Shown: positions 52,106-63,685, counted from the stretch's first letter. The stretch: 64,000 nucleotides of DNA from Acidobacteria bacterium RIFCSPLOWO2_02_FULL_65_29 (GCA_001767435.1 MEKT01000191.1:13111-77110), one strand, 5' to 3'. The notes: generated by a model not told the origin, from the letters alone. Numbers and translations are program-made.

Positions 52106-54433
52106 GTGCGAAGAATCCTGCGAGCCTCGCTCTCCGTGCTGATCCTGCTCGCGTTCTCGGTGGCCACGGTGAACGCCCAACAGGCCGGCCCGCCTGTCGA
52201 GGACTCCACCTTCAGCAAGAGCCGGCTCTACGATCGCCAGAAGAATTACTGGCACTTTGTCGGCGAGGTCGAGCTCGAGAGCGGCGATACGAAGATCTAT
52301 GCCGACGACATCGAGGCGTGGGTCGACGAGGACCGGGTCGCCGCCTCGGGAAACGTGCTGTTCGTTCAGGGCAACAACCGCGTCGCCGCCGACCGCGCGA
52401 CGTTCAACACGAAGACGCGGCTCGGCACGTTCTACAACGCCTTCGGTATCGCGAACCTGCAGCCGCGCCGGCAAATCCCGCAGGCGGGCGCCGTGGCGGC
52501 GCCGCAGATGACTGGGCAGGACACCGACGTGTACTTCTTCGGCGACGAAGTCGAGAAGATTGGGCCCAAGAAGTACCGGATCAAGAACGGCGGCTTCTCG
52601 ACCTGCGTGCAGCCGACGCCGCGCTGGGATCTGAGCGCCGAGACGATCGTCTTGAACATCGACCACTACACGCTGCTCAGGCAGGCCATCCTGAAAGTGA
52701 AGGGCGTGCCGATGCTGTACCTGCCCGTGCTGTACTACCCAACCACTGAAGACGACCGCGCGACGGGCTTTCTCATCCCGACCTACAGTGCGACGACCAT
52801 CCGCGGCCAGTCGATCCAGGTCCCGTTCTTCTGGGCCATCAACCGGAGCCAGGATGCCACCGTCGCCTACGAATGGTTCTCGAAGTCTGGGCGCGGATTC
52901 GACGGCGAGTACCGTTACGACATGGGCCTGGGCACCAACGGCAGCATCCGGTCGCACACGCTCGACCAGCAGCAGGCGACTTACGTCCTCGAGGACGGGT
53001 CGACGAGCGTCGTGCCGGCCAGCCGCAGCTTCGAGCTGCGCGGCGGCGCGAACCAGGCGCTGCCGTACAACCTCCGGGCGCGCGGCCGCGTGGACTACTT
53101 CTCCAGCGTCGAGACGATGCAGCAGTCCAACACGAACATCTACGACGCGTCGCGAAGCCAGCGGAGCTTCGGAGGCAACGTGGTCGGTTCGTGGCGCACG
53201 TACTCGCTGAACGCCACAGCGGACTGGAGCGAAAACTTCTACAACACGACCGAGTCGGTGGTGAACGGGGGCGCGCCGCGCGTGGCGCTCAGCCGCAACG
53301 AGCGGCCGCTGTACGGCGGGTCGTACGTCTCGGCGACGAGCGAGTTCGTGCACCTCGTCCGACAGACCAAAACCGGCGACGTCACGCTCGATTCGGGTCT
53401 GAGCCGGTTGGATGTCGCCCCGCAGGTTCGCTTTCCGTTCCGGCGCTGGCAGTGGCTCACGGTGAATTCCACCGTCGCCTGGCGCGAAACGTTCTACACG
53501 CGCAGTCTGGATCCGGCGACGATCGACCCCACCACAGGCCGGGCGAGGATCGTCGGCAACAGCCTGAACCGTCGGCACTTCACGCTGCAGGCTCAGGCTG
53601 TGGGGCCGATCTTCAACCGCGTCTTCGACACGCCGAGCAACGGCTACGCGGAGCGCTTCAAGCACTCCGTCGAGCCCTTCCTGAACGTCACGCGCACCTC
53701 GTCGATCGACAACTTCAGTCAGATCGTGCAGACAGACGGCGTCGACGGCATCGTGGGCAACGCGACCAGCTACACCTACGGTCTCAACAACCGGTTCTAC
53801 GCGAAGCGTAGGACGGGCAGCCTCAGTCAGGCACAGGAGATCGCGACCGTCTCGCTGTCGCAGTCGTACTACTCCGACGAGCGGCAGTCTCTCTACGATC
53901 GACAGTACGCGACGAGCACGAGCGGCGCGCCGCCGAGCCATTTCTCGCCGATCGTTCTCGGCGTCCGCGTGTCGCCGACACGCGAGATCGAAGGGCGCCT
54001 GAACGCCGAGGTCGACAGCCAGTCTCTCGAGCTTCGAACGCTGTCGGCGAGCGGGAGCTACAACTGGACGAGCCGGGTTCAGACGTCGGCGACCTGGAGC
54101 CAGCGGTACTTCATCGAAGGCGTGTCGGGCTTCGACAATCCGAGCTACCTCGATCACTACTTGAGCATGTCGACCAACGCGCACACGCGCGACAACCGGT
54201 ACGGCGGGCTGTATTCGTTCAACTACAACATCCTGCGCTCGACGATCTTGCAACAGCGGATCACGGCCTTCTACAACGCGCAGTGTTGCGGCATCGCCTT
54301 CGACTACCAGACCTACAACTTCACCTACGGATCGACGCTGCCAGCCGACCACCGATTCTTCCTGTCGTTCACGCTCGCCGGGTTGGGCAATTTCTCGCCC
54401 TTCAGCGGCGGCCTGACCGGAGTGCCGCGATAG
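52106..54433 (+). CDS. lptD: LPS-assembly protein LptD
   Basis: OstA-like N-domain (KIYADDIEAWVDEDRVAASGNVLFVQGNNRVAADRATFNTKTRLGTFYNAFG) plus beta-barrel; YLPVLYYPTTEDDRATGFLIPTYS. Confidence 0.87.
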   Translation: MRRILRASLSVLILLAFSVATVNAQQAGPPVEDSTFSKSRLYDRQKNYWHFVGEVELESGDTKIYADDIEAWVDEDRVAASGNVLFVQGNNRVAADRATFNTKTRLGTFYNAFGIANLQPRRQIPQAGAVAAPQMTGQDTDVYFFGDEVEKIGPKKYRIKNGGFSTCVQPTPRWDLSAETIVLNIDHYTLLRQAILKVKGVPMLYLPVLYYPTTEDDRATGFLIPTYSATTIRGQSIQVPFFWAINRSQDATVAYEWFSKSGRGFDGEYRYDMGLGTNGSIRSHTLDQQQATYVLEDGSTSVVPASRSFELRGGANQALPYNLRARGRVDYFSSVETMQQSNTNIYDASRSQRSFGGNVVGSWRTYSLNATADWSENFYNTTESVVNGGAPRVALSRNERPLYGGSYVSATSEFVHLVRQTKTGDVTLDSGLSRLDVAPQVRFPFRRWQWLTVNSTVAWRETFYTRSLDPATIDPTTGRARIVGNSLNRRHFTLQAQAVGPIFNRVFDTPSNGYAERFKHSVEPFLNVTRTSSIDNFSQIVQTDGVDGIVGNATSYTYGLNNRFYAKRRTGSLSQAQEIATVSLSQSYYSDERQSLYDRQYATSTSGAPPSHFSPIVLGVRVSPTREIEGRLNAEVDSQSLELRTLSASGSYNWTSRVQTSATWSQRYFIEGVSGFDNPSYLDHYLSMSTNAHTRDNRYGGLYSFNYNILRSTILQQRITAFYNAQCCGIAFDYQTYNFTYGSTLPADHRFFLSFTLAGLGNFSPFSGGLTGVPR

Positions 54434-54444
54434 CCCCCACCGCG

Positions 54445-55380
54445 ATGTCGCCGGCGCTCGTCACGGGCGCGGCCGGCTTTGCCGGCGGCCATCTCGTCGA
54501 TCTGCTGATCGGCGATGGAATCGACATTGTCGCCTGGCAGCGCCCCGGCGGCGCAGTGCCCTCGGCCGCCGCCGCCAGGGGGCGCGTCCGGTGGGAAGGG
54601 GTCGACCTGCTCGACCGATCGGCCGTCCGTGCCGCGCTCGATCGCACACGGCCGGCCGCCATCTACCATTGTGCCGGGGCGGCGCACGTCGGCCGGTCGT
54701 GGGAGCACACCGAGTCGACCCTGGCCGTGAACGTTCGCGGGACTCATCATGTGATCGAAGGCCTCCGCGATCTTCGACTCGAGGCGCGGGTGTTGGTCCC
54801 GAGCTCGGCGATGGTCTATCGGGCGGCTGACGAGCCGCTTCGAGAGGATCACGCTCTCGCGCCGGCAAGCCCCTACGCGCTCAGCAAGCTCGCGCAGGAA
54901 CTGGTCGGCAGCGGCAATCCCGGCGGACCGCACGTGATGATCGCGCGCGCGTTCAATCACTTCGGACCGCGTCAGGATCCGGGATTCGTCGCGTCCGCGT
55001 TCGCCCGCCGCATCGCGGATATCGAGGCGGGCCGCTGGCCGCCCGAGATTGCCGTCGGCAACCTCGAGTCGCGCCGCGACCTGACCGATGTGCGCGACAC
55101 GGTGCGCGCGTATCGATCAATCCTCGAGCGCGGCTCCCCAGGCCGTCCCTACAACGTCTGCACCGGACGCGCGGTGGCGATTCACGACCTGCTCGACCTG
55201 ATGCTGTCGCGGGCGACGGTGCCCATCACGGTGAGGATTGATCCGGCGCGGTACCGTCCAAACGATCTTCCGCTCGTCCTGGGCGATCCTGGCCGCATCG
55301 AGCTCGAGCTCGGCTGGCGCGCGGAGATTCCACTCGAGCGGACGATCGACGATCTGCTCGCATACTGGCGCAACCGGTGA
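54445..55380 (+). CDS. NAD-dependent epimerase/dehydratase (GDP-6-deoxy-mannose reductase-like)
   Basis: ALVTGAAGFAGGHLVDLL; YALSKLAQELVG; ARAFNHFGPRQDPGFVASAFARRIA. Confidence 0.85.
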   Translation: MSPALVTGAAGFAGGHLVDLLIGDGIDIVAWQRPGGAVPSAAAARGRVRWEGVDLLDRSAVRAALDRTRPAAIYHCAGAAHVGRSWEHTESTLAVNVRGTHHVIEGLRDLRLEARVLVPSSAMVYRAADEPLREDHALAPASPYALSKLAQELVGSGNPGGPHVMIARAFNHFGPRQDPGFVASAFARRIADIEAGRWPPEIAVGNLESRRDLTDVRDTVRAYRSILERGSPGRPYNVCTGRAVAIHDLLDLMLSRATVPITVRIDPARYRPNDLPLVLGDPGRIELELGWRAEIPLERTIDDLLAYWRNR

Positions 55381-57020
55381 TGAGCGGTTGGCGCCGCGGT
55401 GTTCCGGCATGGGCCGCCCCCGGCCTGGTCATCGTCCTTCTGACGGCAACGGTGACCTGGCCGCAGGGCTTTCACCTGTCGACGCGGATCGCCGCCCACA
55501 ACGATGCGTTGTTCAGCATCTGGCGCCTCGCGTGGGTCGCTCAGGGGCTGGCCACCGACCCGCGGCATCTGTTCGACGCCAACATCTTTCATCCCGCCGC
55601 CAATACGCTGAGCTTCTCGGACGCCATGCTGCTCCAGGGCGTCCTCGCCGCACCGCTCTTCTGGGCCGGCGTGTCTCCGATCCTGATCTACAACGTGCTA
55701 CTCGTCGGCGGCATCGCGCTCTCCGGATTCGCCATGTTCGTGCTCGCCAGGCACGTCACCGGCTCGCACCGTGCAGCGCTGGTTTCAGGGGTGATCTTCA
55801 CCGTGGCGCCGTACCGCATCGAGCACTTCATGCACCTCGAGCTGCAGTGGGCGATGTGGATGCCGCTCGCGTTCTGGGCCATCCATCGGACGTTCGAGAC
55901 ACGAGCGTGGCGCTTCGGACTGCTCGCGGGACTGTTCGTCTGGCTGCAGCTGCTGTCGTCGGTGTACTACGGCGTCTTCCTGGCGGCGGCCTGCGTGGCG
56001 CTGGTCCTGCTGCTGTCGGCGACGCGCCCCGGCGATGCGTTGGGCGCGCTTCCGACGCTGGTGGCCGGCGGCATCGTCGCGGCCATGGGCGCCGCGCCCT
56101 ACGCCTGGCCCTACCTCCAAGCCGCGCGAACGATGGCGCGCACACCGGCCGAGGTCGCCGCCTACAGCGCCACGTGGTGGAGCTACCTCGCGAGCCCGCC
56201 GCAGAGCCTCCTCTGGTCGTGGACGTCGAGCCTCGGCGGTCCCGAGCTCAGACTCTTTCCGGGCGCCGTCGCCATTCTCCTGGCACTCACGGCCGTGCTC
56301 CTTCGTCCACGACGGATCGTCGCCGTTTACGCGGTTCTGGCGCTCGTCGCTATCGATCTGTCGCTCGGTTCGAATGGCTACACGTACAGCTGGCTGTTGG
56401 ATCGTGTGGACGTGCTCCACGGGCTCCGCGCACCAGCCCGCTTCGGCATCATCGCGTGCTCGGCAGTCGCGATACTCGCAGGGTTCGGAGCGCAGGCTGT
56501 GGAGGAGCGGCTGCGCGCCGCCGGCTCGCGTGCCGCAGTCTCGATGGCCGAGGCGCTCACGATTCTGGTGGCCATCGACGGCGCGACGAGCGGCATGTGG
56601 ATCATGAACGCGCCGTATCAACCGGCTAGCGTCTTCAATGTGTACAAGTCCATACGCGCGCTCGGCCCTGGCCCCGTTCTCGAGCTGCCGCTGCCGCGCC
56701 TGGACGCCCTGCCGGGTCACGAAGCCACGTTCATGCTGTGGTCCACGGCGCATTGGCATCCGCTTGTGAACGGCTACAGTGGATACTATCCACACGAGTA
56801 TTCCCAGACCGTGTCGCGCATCGAACGCTTTCCCGATGATCAGTCGATCGCTCAGCTGACCAACATCGGCGTCCGTTACATCGTCGTGCACCGCGTGTAC
56901 TACGACGAGCAGGAGTACGGCGCGCTGATAGAGAAAATGGACGCGCGTCCGGAGCTTCGTTCGCAGGGCACGTACGACGACCCGCTCGGCGAGTGCCACC
57001 TGTTCGTGCTCGGCCATTGA
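55377..57020 (+). CDS. Polytopic membrane protein, possibly glycosyltransferase-like
   Basis: 547 aa with many hydrophobic segments; overlaps the epimerase gene. Confidence 0.65.
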   Translation: MMSGWRRGVPAWAAPGLVIVLLTATVTWPQGFHLSTRIAAHNDALFSIWRLAWVAQGLATDPRHLFDANIFHPAANTLSFSDAMLLQGVLAAPLFWAGVSPILIYNVLLVGGIALSGFAMFVLARHVTGSHRAALVSGVIFTVAPYRIEHFMHLELQWAMWMPLAFWAIHRTFETRAWRFGLLAGLFVWLQLLSSVYYGVFLAAACVALVLLLSATRPGDALGALPTLVAGGIVAAMGAAPYAWPYLQAARTMARTPAEVAAYSATWWSYLASPPQSLLWSWTSSLGGPELRLFPGAVAILLALTAVLLRPRRIVAVYAVLALVAIDLSLGSNGYTYSWLLDRVDVLHGLRAPARFGIIACSAVAILAGFGAQAVEERLRAAGSRAAVSMAEALTILVAIDGATSGMWIMNAPYQPASVFNVYKSIRALGPGPVLELPLPRLDALPGHEATFMLWSTAHWHPLVNGYSGYYPHEYSQTVSRIERFPDDQSIAQLTNIGVRYIVVHRVYYDEQEYGALIEKMDARPELRSQGTYDDPLGECHLFVLGH

Positions 57021-57094
57021 CGGGCCAGTGAGCGGCCACTTGACAGCGCCGCGTCGACACTGGATGATGGGCGAACAAACAGCGAATCCCGCTC

Positions 57095-58132
57095 ATGTCC
57101 CGATTCCCGGTTCTCTTTGATCTCGGAGCGCAGCGGCCCACCACCAGAGACGTCGCGTCGCTCGTCAAGGAAGGTGGCACCGCGGCGCTGACGGAAGCCG
57201 AGCGCCGCGCCGACCAGGCGCGGTATCAGGAAGTCGTGTGCCGTTCGGCGCTCAACCGCGTCAAGGGCATGCCGTTCAACTGGACGCTGAACCCGTATCG
57301 CGGCTGCACCCATGGCTGCCACTACTGCTTCGCGCGCCGCTATCACGTGCAGTTCGAGATGAACGCCAGCGACGAGTTTGCGTCGGTGATCCTCGTCAAG
57401 CGCAATTTCGTGGAGGTGCTTCGCCGCGAGCTCGACCGTCCCTCGTGGGCTCGCGAAATGGTTGCGTTCGGAACGGCCACCGATCCGTATCAGCCCATCG
57501 AGGGACACTATCGCCTCACGCGCGGTGCGATCGAGTCGCTGGCGCGCGGGCGCACGCCGATTGGCCTCATCACCAAGGGCCCGATGGTCGTGCGCGACAG
57601 GGACGTGCTGGCCGACTTGTCGCGCGCGGCCGCGTGCACGGTCTACATGAGCGTGCCGACGGTCGACGAAGACGCATGGCGCGCCCTCGAGCCTGGCACG
57701 GCGCATCCCCTCCAGCGTCTGCGGGCAGTGCGCGAGCTGGCCGACGCCGGCATCGACGCCGGTGTCCTCATGGCGCCGGTCGTACCTGGCTTCACTTCGT
57801 CCCGCTCGAAGGTGGAACGAACCATCAAGGCCATTGCCGATTACGGAGCACGCTTCGTCGGCTGCAACGTGATGCACCTCGAGGACGGCACGCGGACGCA
57901 TTTCATGGCGTTCATCGAGCGCGAGTTTCCGGCGCTGCATCCGCGATTCGAGAGGCTCTACGCCGGGAAGTATGCGCCGGAGACCTATCGGAAACAGGTG
58001 AAGGCGATGGTCCGGGTGCTTCAGGAGCGCCACGGCCTGACGCGGCGCGAGGATGCTGGAGGCCAGGGACGCTCGAGGCGCCCCGACGACCGCCACGGGC
58101 ACGACGCCACGCAAGTCGGATTCGCGTGGTAA
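57095..58132 (+). CDS. Radical SAM protein (SplB/Rv2578c-like)
   Basis: LNPYRGCTHGCHYCFARRYH: CxxxCxxC cluster motif; FGTATDPYQPIEGHYRLTR. Confidence 0.87.
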   Translation: MSRFPVLFDLGAQRPTTRDVASLVKEGGTAALTEAERRADQARYQEVVCRSALNRVKGMPFNWTLNPYRGCTHGCHYCFARRYHVQFEMNASDEFASVILVKRNFVEVLRRELDRPSWAREMVAFGTATDPYQPIEGHYRLTRGAIESLARGRTPIGLITKGPMVVRDRDVLADLSRAAACTVYMSVPTVDEDAWRALEPGTAHPLQRLRAVRELADAGIDAGVLMAPVVPGFTSSRSKVERTIKAIADYGARFVGCNVMHLEDGTRTHFMAFIEREFPALHPRFERLYAGKYAPETYRKQVKAMVRVLQERHGLTRREDAGGQGRSRRPDDRHGHDATQVGFAW

Positions 58133-58179
58133 TGGGGTCAGAGTGGGGTCAGAGTGGGGTCAGACACCACTCTGACCCC
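58133..58179. repeat. Three TGGGGTCAGAG 11-mers plus inverted CCACTCTGACCCC
   Basis: tggggtcagagtggggtcagagtggggtcagacaccactctgacccc. Confidence 0.97.
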
Positions 58180-59002
58180 CGAGAAGAGCCTGAATTCGCT
58201 TTTCGGTCGGCGGGTGGGTGCTGAACAGCGACAGCATCCCCCTTCCTGAGAACGGTTTGATGATGAACATGTGCGCAGTCGCTGGATTGGCGTCGAGCGG
58301 CACCATCCGCGACCCCGCTTCGATCTTTCTCAGCGCGTTGACCAGCCCTGTCGGCCCACCCGCAATGGCTGCCCCACCGGCATCCGCCTCGTACTCGCGC
58401 GAGCGCGACACGGCGGCCTGAATGAGCATCGCGGCAATGGGCGCCAGGATGATCGTCGCGAGGAGCGCGATCGGATTCTGCCCTTCGCGGTCATCGCGCG
58501 ACCCGCCGAAAAACATCGCGAAGCGGGACACCATCATGATGGCCGCCGCCAGGGTCGCGGCGATCGAGCTGATCAGGATGTCGCGATGCTTCACGTGTGC
58601 GAGCTCGTGCGCGATCACGCCTTCGAGCTCGCGATCGTTCAGGATCTGCAGGATGCCTTCGGTAGCCGCAACGGCCGCGTGCTCGGGATCGCGTCCCGTC
58701 GCGAACGCGTTGGGCGACGCCTGCGAAATCAGGTAGACGCGCGGGCGCGGCAGCGCGGCGCGCCCCGCCAGCCGCTCGACGATGTCGTACAAGCGGTGGC
58801 CGGGACCGACCTCCTTCGCGCCGTACATCTTGAGCACGATCTTGTCCGAAAACCAGTACGAGACGAAGTTCATGCCGGCCGCGAACACGAAACCCATCAT
58901 CAACCCTTGGGCGCCCCCGAGGGCCTCGCCGAGAAACAACAGTAACGCGCTCAGGGCGCCGAGCAGTAACGCCGTCTTCACCGCATTGGACATGGTTTTC
59001 AT
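58160..59002 (-). CDS. htpX: Membrane zinc metalloprotease HtpX
   Basis: [30 protein letters not shown] HExx[15 protein letters not shown]. Confidence 0.94.
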   Translation of the reverse strand: MKTMSNAVKTALLLGALSALLLFLGEALGGAQGLMMGFVFAAGMNFVSYWFSDKIVLKMYGAKEVGPGHRLYDIVERLAGRAALPRPRVYLISQASPNAFATGRDPEHAAVAATEGILQILNDRELEGVIAHELAHVKHRDILISSIAATLAAAIMMVSRFAMFFGGSRDDREGQNPIALLATIILAPIAAMLIQAAVSRSREYEADAGGAAIAGGPTGLVNALRKIEAGSRMVPLDANPATAHMFIIKPFSGRGMLSLFSTHPPTEKRIQALLGGQSGV

Positions 59003-59110
59003 TGTAGTCGAGCGCTGAAAAAGTGACGCGCACCGACTGCTGATCATTTTGACGCCTCAGAGCCGCCGAAGGTTCCGCACTGGTGCGTCAAACGGGCGGC
59101 CGTCACGTCG

Positions 59111-59116
59111 TATAAT
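59111..59116 (+). promoter_or_regulatory. Candidate -10 box TATAAT
   Basis: cgtataattg 9 nt before the ATG at 59125. Confidence 0.35.
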
Positions 59117-59124
59117 TGTTGGCG

Positions 59125-59838
59125 ATGCAGGCGTTAGCCTTCTTGCTCGCCGCGGCTTTAGCAGCCCGCGGTGAAAGTCTGGCTGCATTCGACGGGCGAT
59201 GCATCCCCGCCGGCTGCGTTGCTCCTCGCTCACATACTCCCGGTATGCTCGGTCGTCGCGCCTTGCCGGCGGGGCGCCTCGCCCGTCTCGGTGCGACGCC
59301 AGACTTTCACCACGGGCTGCTCGCCCAGCAGCAACCACCTGTGCCGAAGCCCTTTCCGCAACCCGGGGCGACACAGCCGGTCAAGCCGGCGGCGCCGCCT
59401 GCCAAGCCGTCGCAGCCGCCAACCGCCCAGCCGGCGCCCCCGCCCGGCGCCACGCCGCCCGCCGCTCCGCCGGCCGATGGCGCGCCGACGGAAGCCGCGT
59501 TGGGCGTCCCGATCTACCCCGGCGCGCAGTTCCTGAGGGCGTACGACGCCGGGCGCGGGCAGCGGTTCTATCTGTTCGGCACAACCGCGTCATTCGTCGA
59601 TCTCGTCAGCTACTATCGCGGACGACTGAAGCAGCGTGGCGAGGTGGTCTTCGAAACGCCGGCGACGCACGAGTTCCTGGTGGGCCGCTTCCGCGAGGAG
59701 ACGATGGCGTTTCCGCCAGGGGTGACGATCAAGGATTTCCAGTCCGAAGTGTCGCAGGGCTATCCCAACCCGAAGGTCGGGGCCCAGCCGGCGCGGTTTC
59801 CGACGGTGATTCAGATTGTCGCTGTCACGGAACGCTGA
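59125..59838 (+). CDS. Secreted Pro-rich hypothetical protein carrying an in-frame palindromic insertion
   Basis: MQALAFLLAAAL...; Pro/Ala linker then LGVPIYPGAQFLRAYDAGRGQRFYLFGTTASFVDLVSYYRGRLKQRGEVVFETPATHEFLVGRF. Confidence 0.75.
   Translation: MQALAFLLAAALAARGESLAAFDGRCIPAGCVAPRSHTPGMLGRRALPAGRLARLGATPDFHHGLLAQQQPPVPKPFPQPGATQPVKPAAPPAKPSQPPTAQPAPPPGATPPAAPPADGAPTEAALGVPIYPGAQFLRAYDAGRGQRFYLFGTTASFVDLVSYYRGRLKQRGEVVFETPATHEFLVGRFREETMAFPPGVTIKDFQSEVSQGYPNPKVGAQPARFPTVIQIVAVTER
59160..59321. repeat. 162-bp nested palindrome inside coding sequence (MITE/REP-like)
   Basis: Outer arms 59160-59183/59298-59321 23/24; inner GACGGGCG/CGCCCGTC, CCCCGCCGGC/GCCGGCGGGG and CATAC/GTATG share nearly one axis (about 59240). 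Confidence 0.93.
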
Positions 59839-59846
59839 AACCTGAA

Positions 59847-60078
59847 ATTGAGGATTTGAGGATTTGAGGATTTGAGGATTTGAGGATTTGAGGATTTGAG
59901 GATTTGAGGATTTGAGGATCTGAGAATTTGGCGTCAGGAGCCTGTTGCCCTGAGCGCAGCGTGACGAGATCCCGACACGAAATCCTCAAATTCGCGGTTC
60001 CAAATCCTCAAGTTCTCAAATCCTCAAGTTCTCAAATCCTCAAATCCTCAAATCCTCAAATCCTCAAATCCTCAAATT
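59847..60078. repeat. Giant inverted 8-mer array: (TTTGAGGA)9 ... (TCCTCAAA)n
   Basis: Left arm 59847-59918 about 9 units; right arm 59980-60078 about 10 units, some TCCTCAAG/TTCTCAAA. Confidence 0.97.
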
Positions 60079-60082
60079 CAGA

Positions 60083-61785
<1,703 letters not shown>

Positions 61786-61809
61786 TGAGACTATAACCTG
61801 AATCGCGAA

Positions 61810-61841
61810 TTTGAGGATTTGAGGATTTGAGGATTTGAGGA
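61810..61841 (+). repeat. Four TTTGAGGA units with degenerate continuation to about 61900
   Basis: tttgaggatttgaggatttgaggatttgagga then atttggcgagaatttgaagagttgaggatc. Confidence 0.95.
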
Positions 61842-61905
61842 TTTGGCGAGAATTTGAAGAGTTGAGGATCTTGGCGAAGATTTTTCAGAATTTGAGAAGT
61901 TGATG

Positions 61906-63066
61906 TCATGCGACTTTCCGCAAGATGAAGCATTTCAGGTAGTACGTCTCGGGCACGCCCAGTAGCACCGGGTGATCGCGCCCCTGCATCCGTTTTTCGA
62001 CGACCGTGACATGGACGCCCGCATCGATCGACGCGTCGTACACGATCTCGGCAAACGCCGCCTCGTGCACGTGGTACGAACAGCTGCAGGTGACGAGCGT
62101 CCCGCCGGGATTGAGGAGCTTCAGCGCACGGAGATTGATTTCCTTGTAGCCGGCGGTGGCCTTGGGTACGGCGGTCTTGCTCTTGGCGAACGCCGGCGGG
62201 TCGAGGACGATGGTGTCGAACCGTTCCTTCAACCGCTCGAGTCCTCTGAGCTCGTCGAACACGTTGCCGACGCGCGCGTCGATGGTGACACCGTTCCGCT
62301 CGGCGTTCTGTCGCAGGCGGCCGACGGCATCCGCGGAGATCTCGATGGCGATGGTTTCCTGGCAATGCCGTGCCAGCTTGAGCGCGAAGCCGCCGTTGTA
62401 GCTGAAGCAGTCGAGCAGCCGGCCCCGGGCGTACGCCGCCGCCGCTTCACGGTTCTCACGCTGGTCGAGAAAGAGACCCGTCTTCTGGCCGCGCCGGGGA
62501 TCGACGCGGTACTCGATCCCGCTTTCGACGACGGTCACCTCCTCCGGAACCTCTCCCGACAGCACGTCGACACGCTGTTCCAGACCCTCGAGCTGGCGGG
62601 ACCGGGGATCGTTTCGGCCGAGGATGCCCTTCGGCGCCAAGAGATCGTTCAGCGTCGCCACGATGAAAGGCGTCAGCCGATCCATTCCCTGGCAGAGCGC
62701 CTGGAGGACGAGATAATCTCCGTACCGGTCGACGATGAGCGAGGGGAGGAGATCGGCTTCGCCGTGGACCAGACGGTAGGCCGACGCGTCGATGGTCAGC
62801 GCCTGCCGGAAGCCGATTGCCGCCTCCAGCCGCCTTCTGAGCAACCCCTCGTCGGCGACGGCCTCGCCGTCTGTGAGCATCCGCAGGACGATTTGCGAGC
62901 GGTCGCTGTACAGCGCCTGTCCGAGGACGTGACCGCGCGGCCCGCGGACCGAGACGCGGTCGCCGCCCGTCGCGCGCACGTCTGCGATGTCACTGCGATA
63001 GATCCAGGGATGGCCGCTCGCAACGCGTTCGGCTCCTCGCGCGGAAACGATGACGGTCGGAAACAT
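61906..63066 (-). CDS. PUA-domain class I 23S rRNA cytosine methyltransferase (RlmI/RlmK-like)
   Basis: VSARGAERVASGHPWIYRSDIADV; KTGLFLDQRENR; LLDCFSYNGGFAL; FDTIVLDPPAFAKSKTAV. Confidence 0.9.
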   Translation of the reverse strand: MFPTVIVSARGAERVASGHPWIYRSDIADVRATGGDRVSVRGPRGHVLGQALYSDRSQIVLRMLTDGEAVADEGLLRRRLEAAIGFRQALTIDASAYRLVHGEADLLPSLIVDRYGDYLVLQALCQGMDRLTPFIVATLNDLLAPKGILGRNDPRSRQLEGLEQRVDVLSGEVPEEVTVVESGIEYRVDPRRGQKTGLFLDQRENREAAAAYARGRLLDCFSYNGGFALKLARHCQETIAIEISADAVGRLRQNAERNGVTIDARVGNVFDELRGLERLKERFDTIVLDPPAFAKSKTAVPKATAGYKEINLRALKLLNPGGTLVTCSCSYHVHEAAFAEIVYDASIDAGVHVTVVEKRMQGRDHPVLLGVPETYYLKCFILRKVA

Positions 63067-63076
63067 GAGTGCCGTG

Positions 63077-63203
63077 CTGCGTTCTCCGTGCGTCGTGCAA
63101 CGTTCTCTCGTTCGGCGTTCGAAGTGCTGTGTTCCCGTCGCGCCCGGCTCCGAACGACGAGCGCCGAACGACGAACGAACAGCACGTCGCACGGAGAACG
63201 CAG
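63077..63203. repeat. Long palindrome in the rlmI/rpiB divergent spacer
   Basis: CTGCGTTCTCCGTGCGTCGTGC (63077-63098) against GCACGTCGCACGGAGAACGCAG (63182-63203): 21/22 complementary; inner CGTTCGGCGTTCG-type words also inverted. Confidence 0.92.
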
Positions 63204-63241
63204 AACTTCGAACCGCAAGGAACATAGTACAATTGTCCGCT

Positions 63242-63685
63242 GTGCGAATCGCGATCGGCGCCGATCACGCCGGTTTTCTCCTCAAAGAGCATCTGAAAGG
63301 CACGCTCGAGCGGCTCGGCCACGCAGTTGCCGACCACGGGACGACGAGTGAGGAGTCCACCGACTATCCCCCGATCTGCTTCGCCGTGGCGCGGGCCGTC
63401 GTCGAGGGCCGTGCCGATCGCGGCATCGTCGTCGGCGGCAGCGGGCAGGGCGAGCAAATGGCCGCCAACAAGATCGCGGGCGCGCGCGCGGCGCTGTGCC
63501 ACGACCTCTTGACGGCGCGGCTGTCGCGCCAACACAACGATGCCAACGTGCTCTCGATGGGCGGACGCATCGTCGCCTTCGGACTCGCGGACGAGATTGT
63601 CGCCCTATGGCTGGAGACCCCGTTCGACGGCGGGCGCCATCAGCGGCGCATCGATCAGATTACGGCCGCTGAGCGGCGGAACTAG
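63242..63685 (+). CDS. rpiB: Ribose-5-phosphate isomerase B
   Basis: VRIAIGADHAGFLLKEHLKGTLERLGHAVADHGT...GIVVGGSGQGEQMAANKIAGARAALCHD...SRQHNDANVLSMGGRI. Confidence 0.92.
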   Translation: MRIAIGADHAGFLLKEHLKGTLERLGHAVADHGTTSEESTDYPPICFAVARAVVEGRADRGIVVGGSGQGEQMAANKIAGARAALCHDLLTARLSRQHNDANVLSMGGRIVAFGLADEIVALWLETPFDGGRHQRRIDQITAAERRN

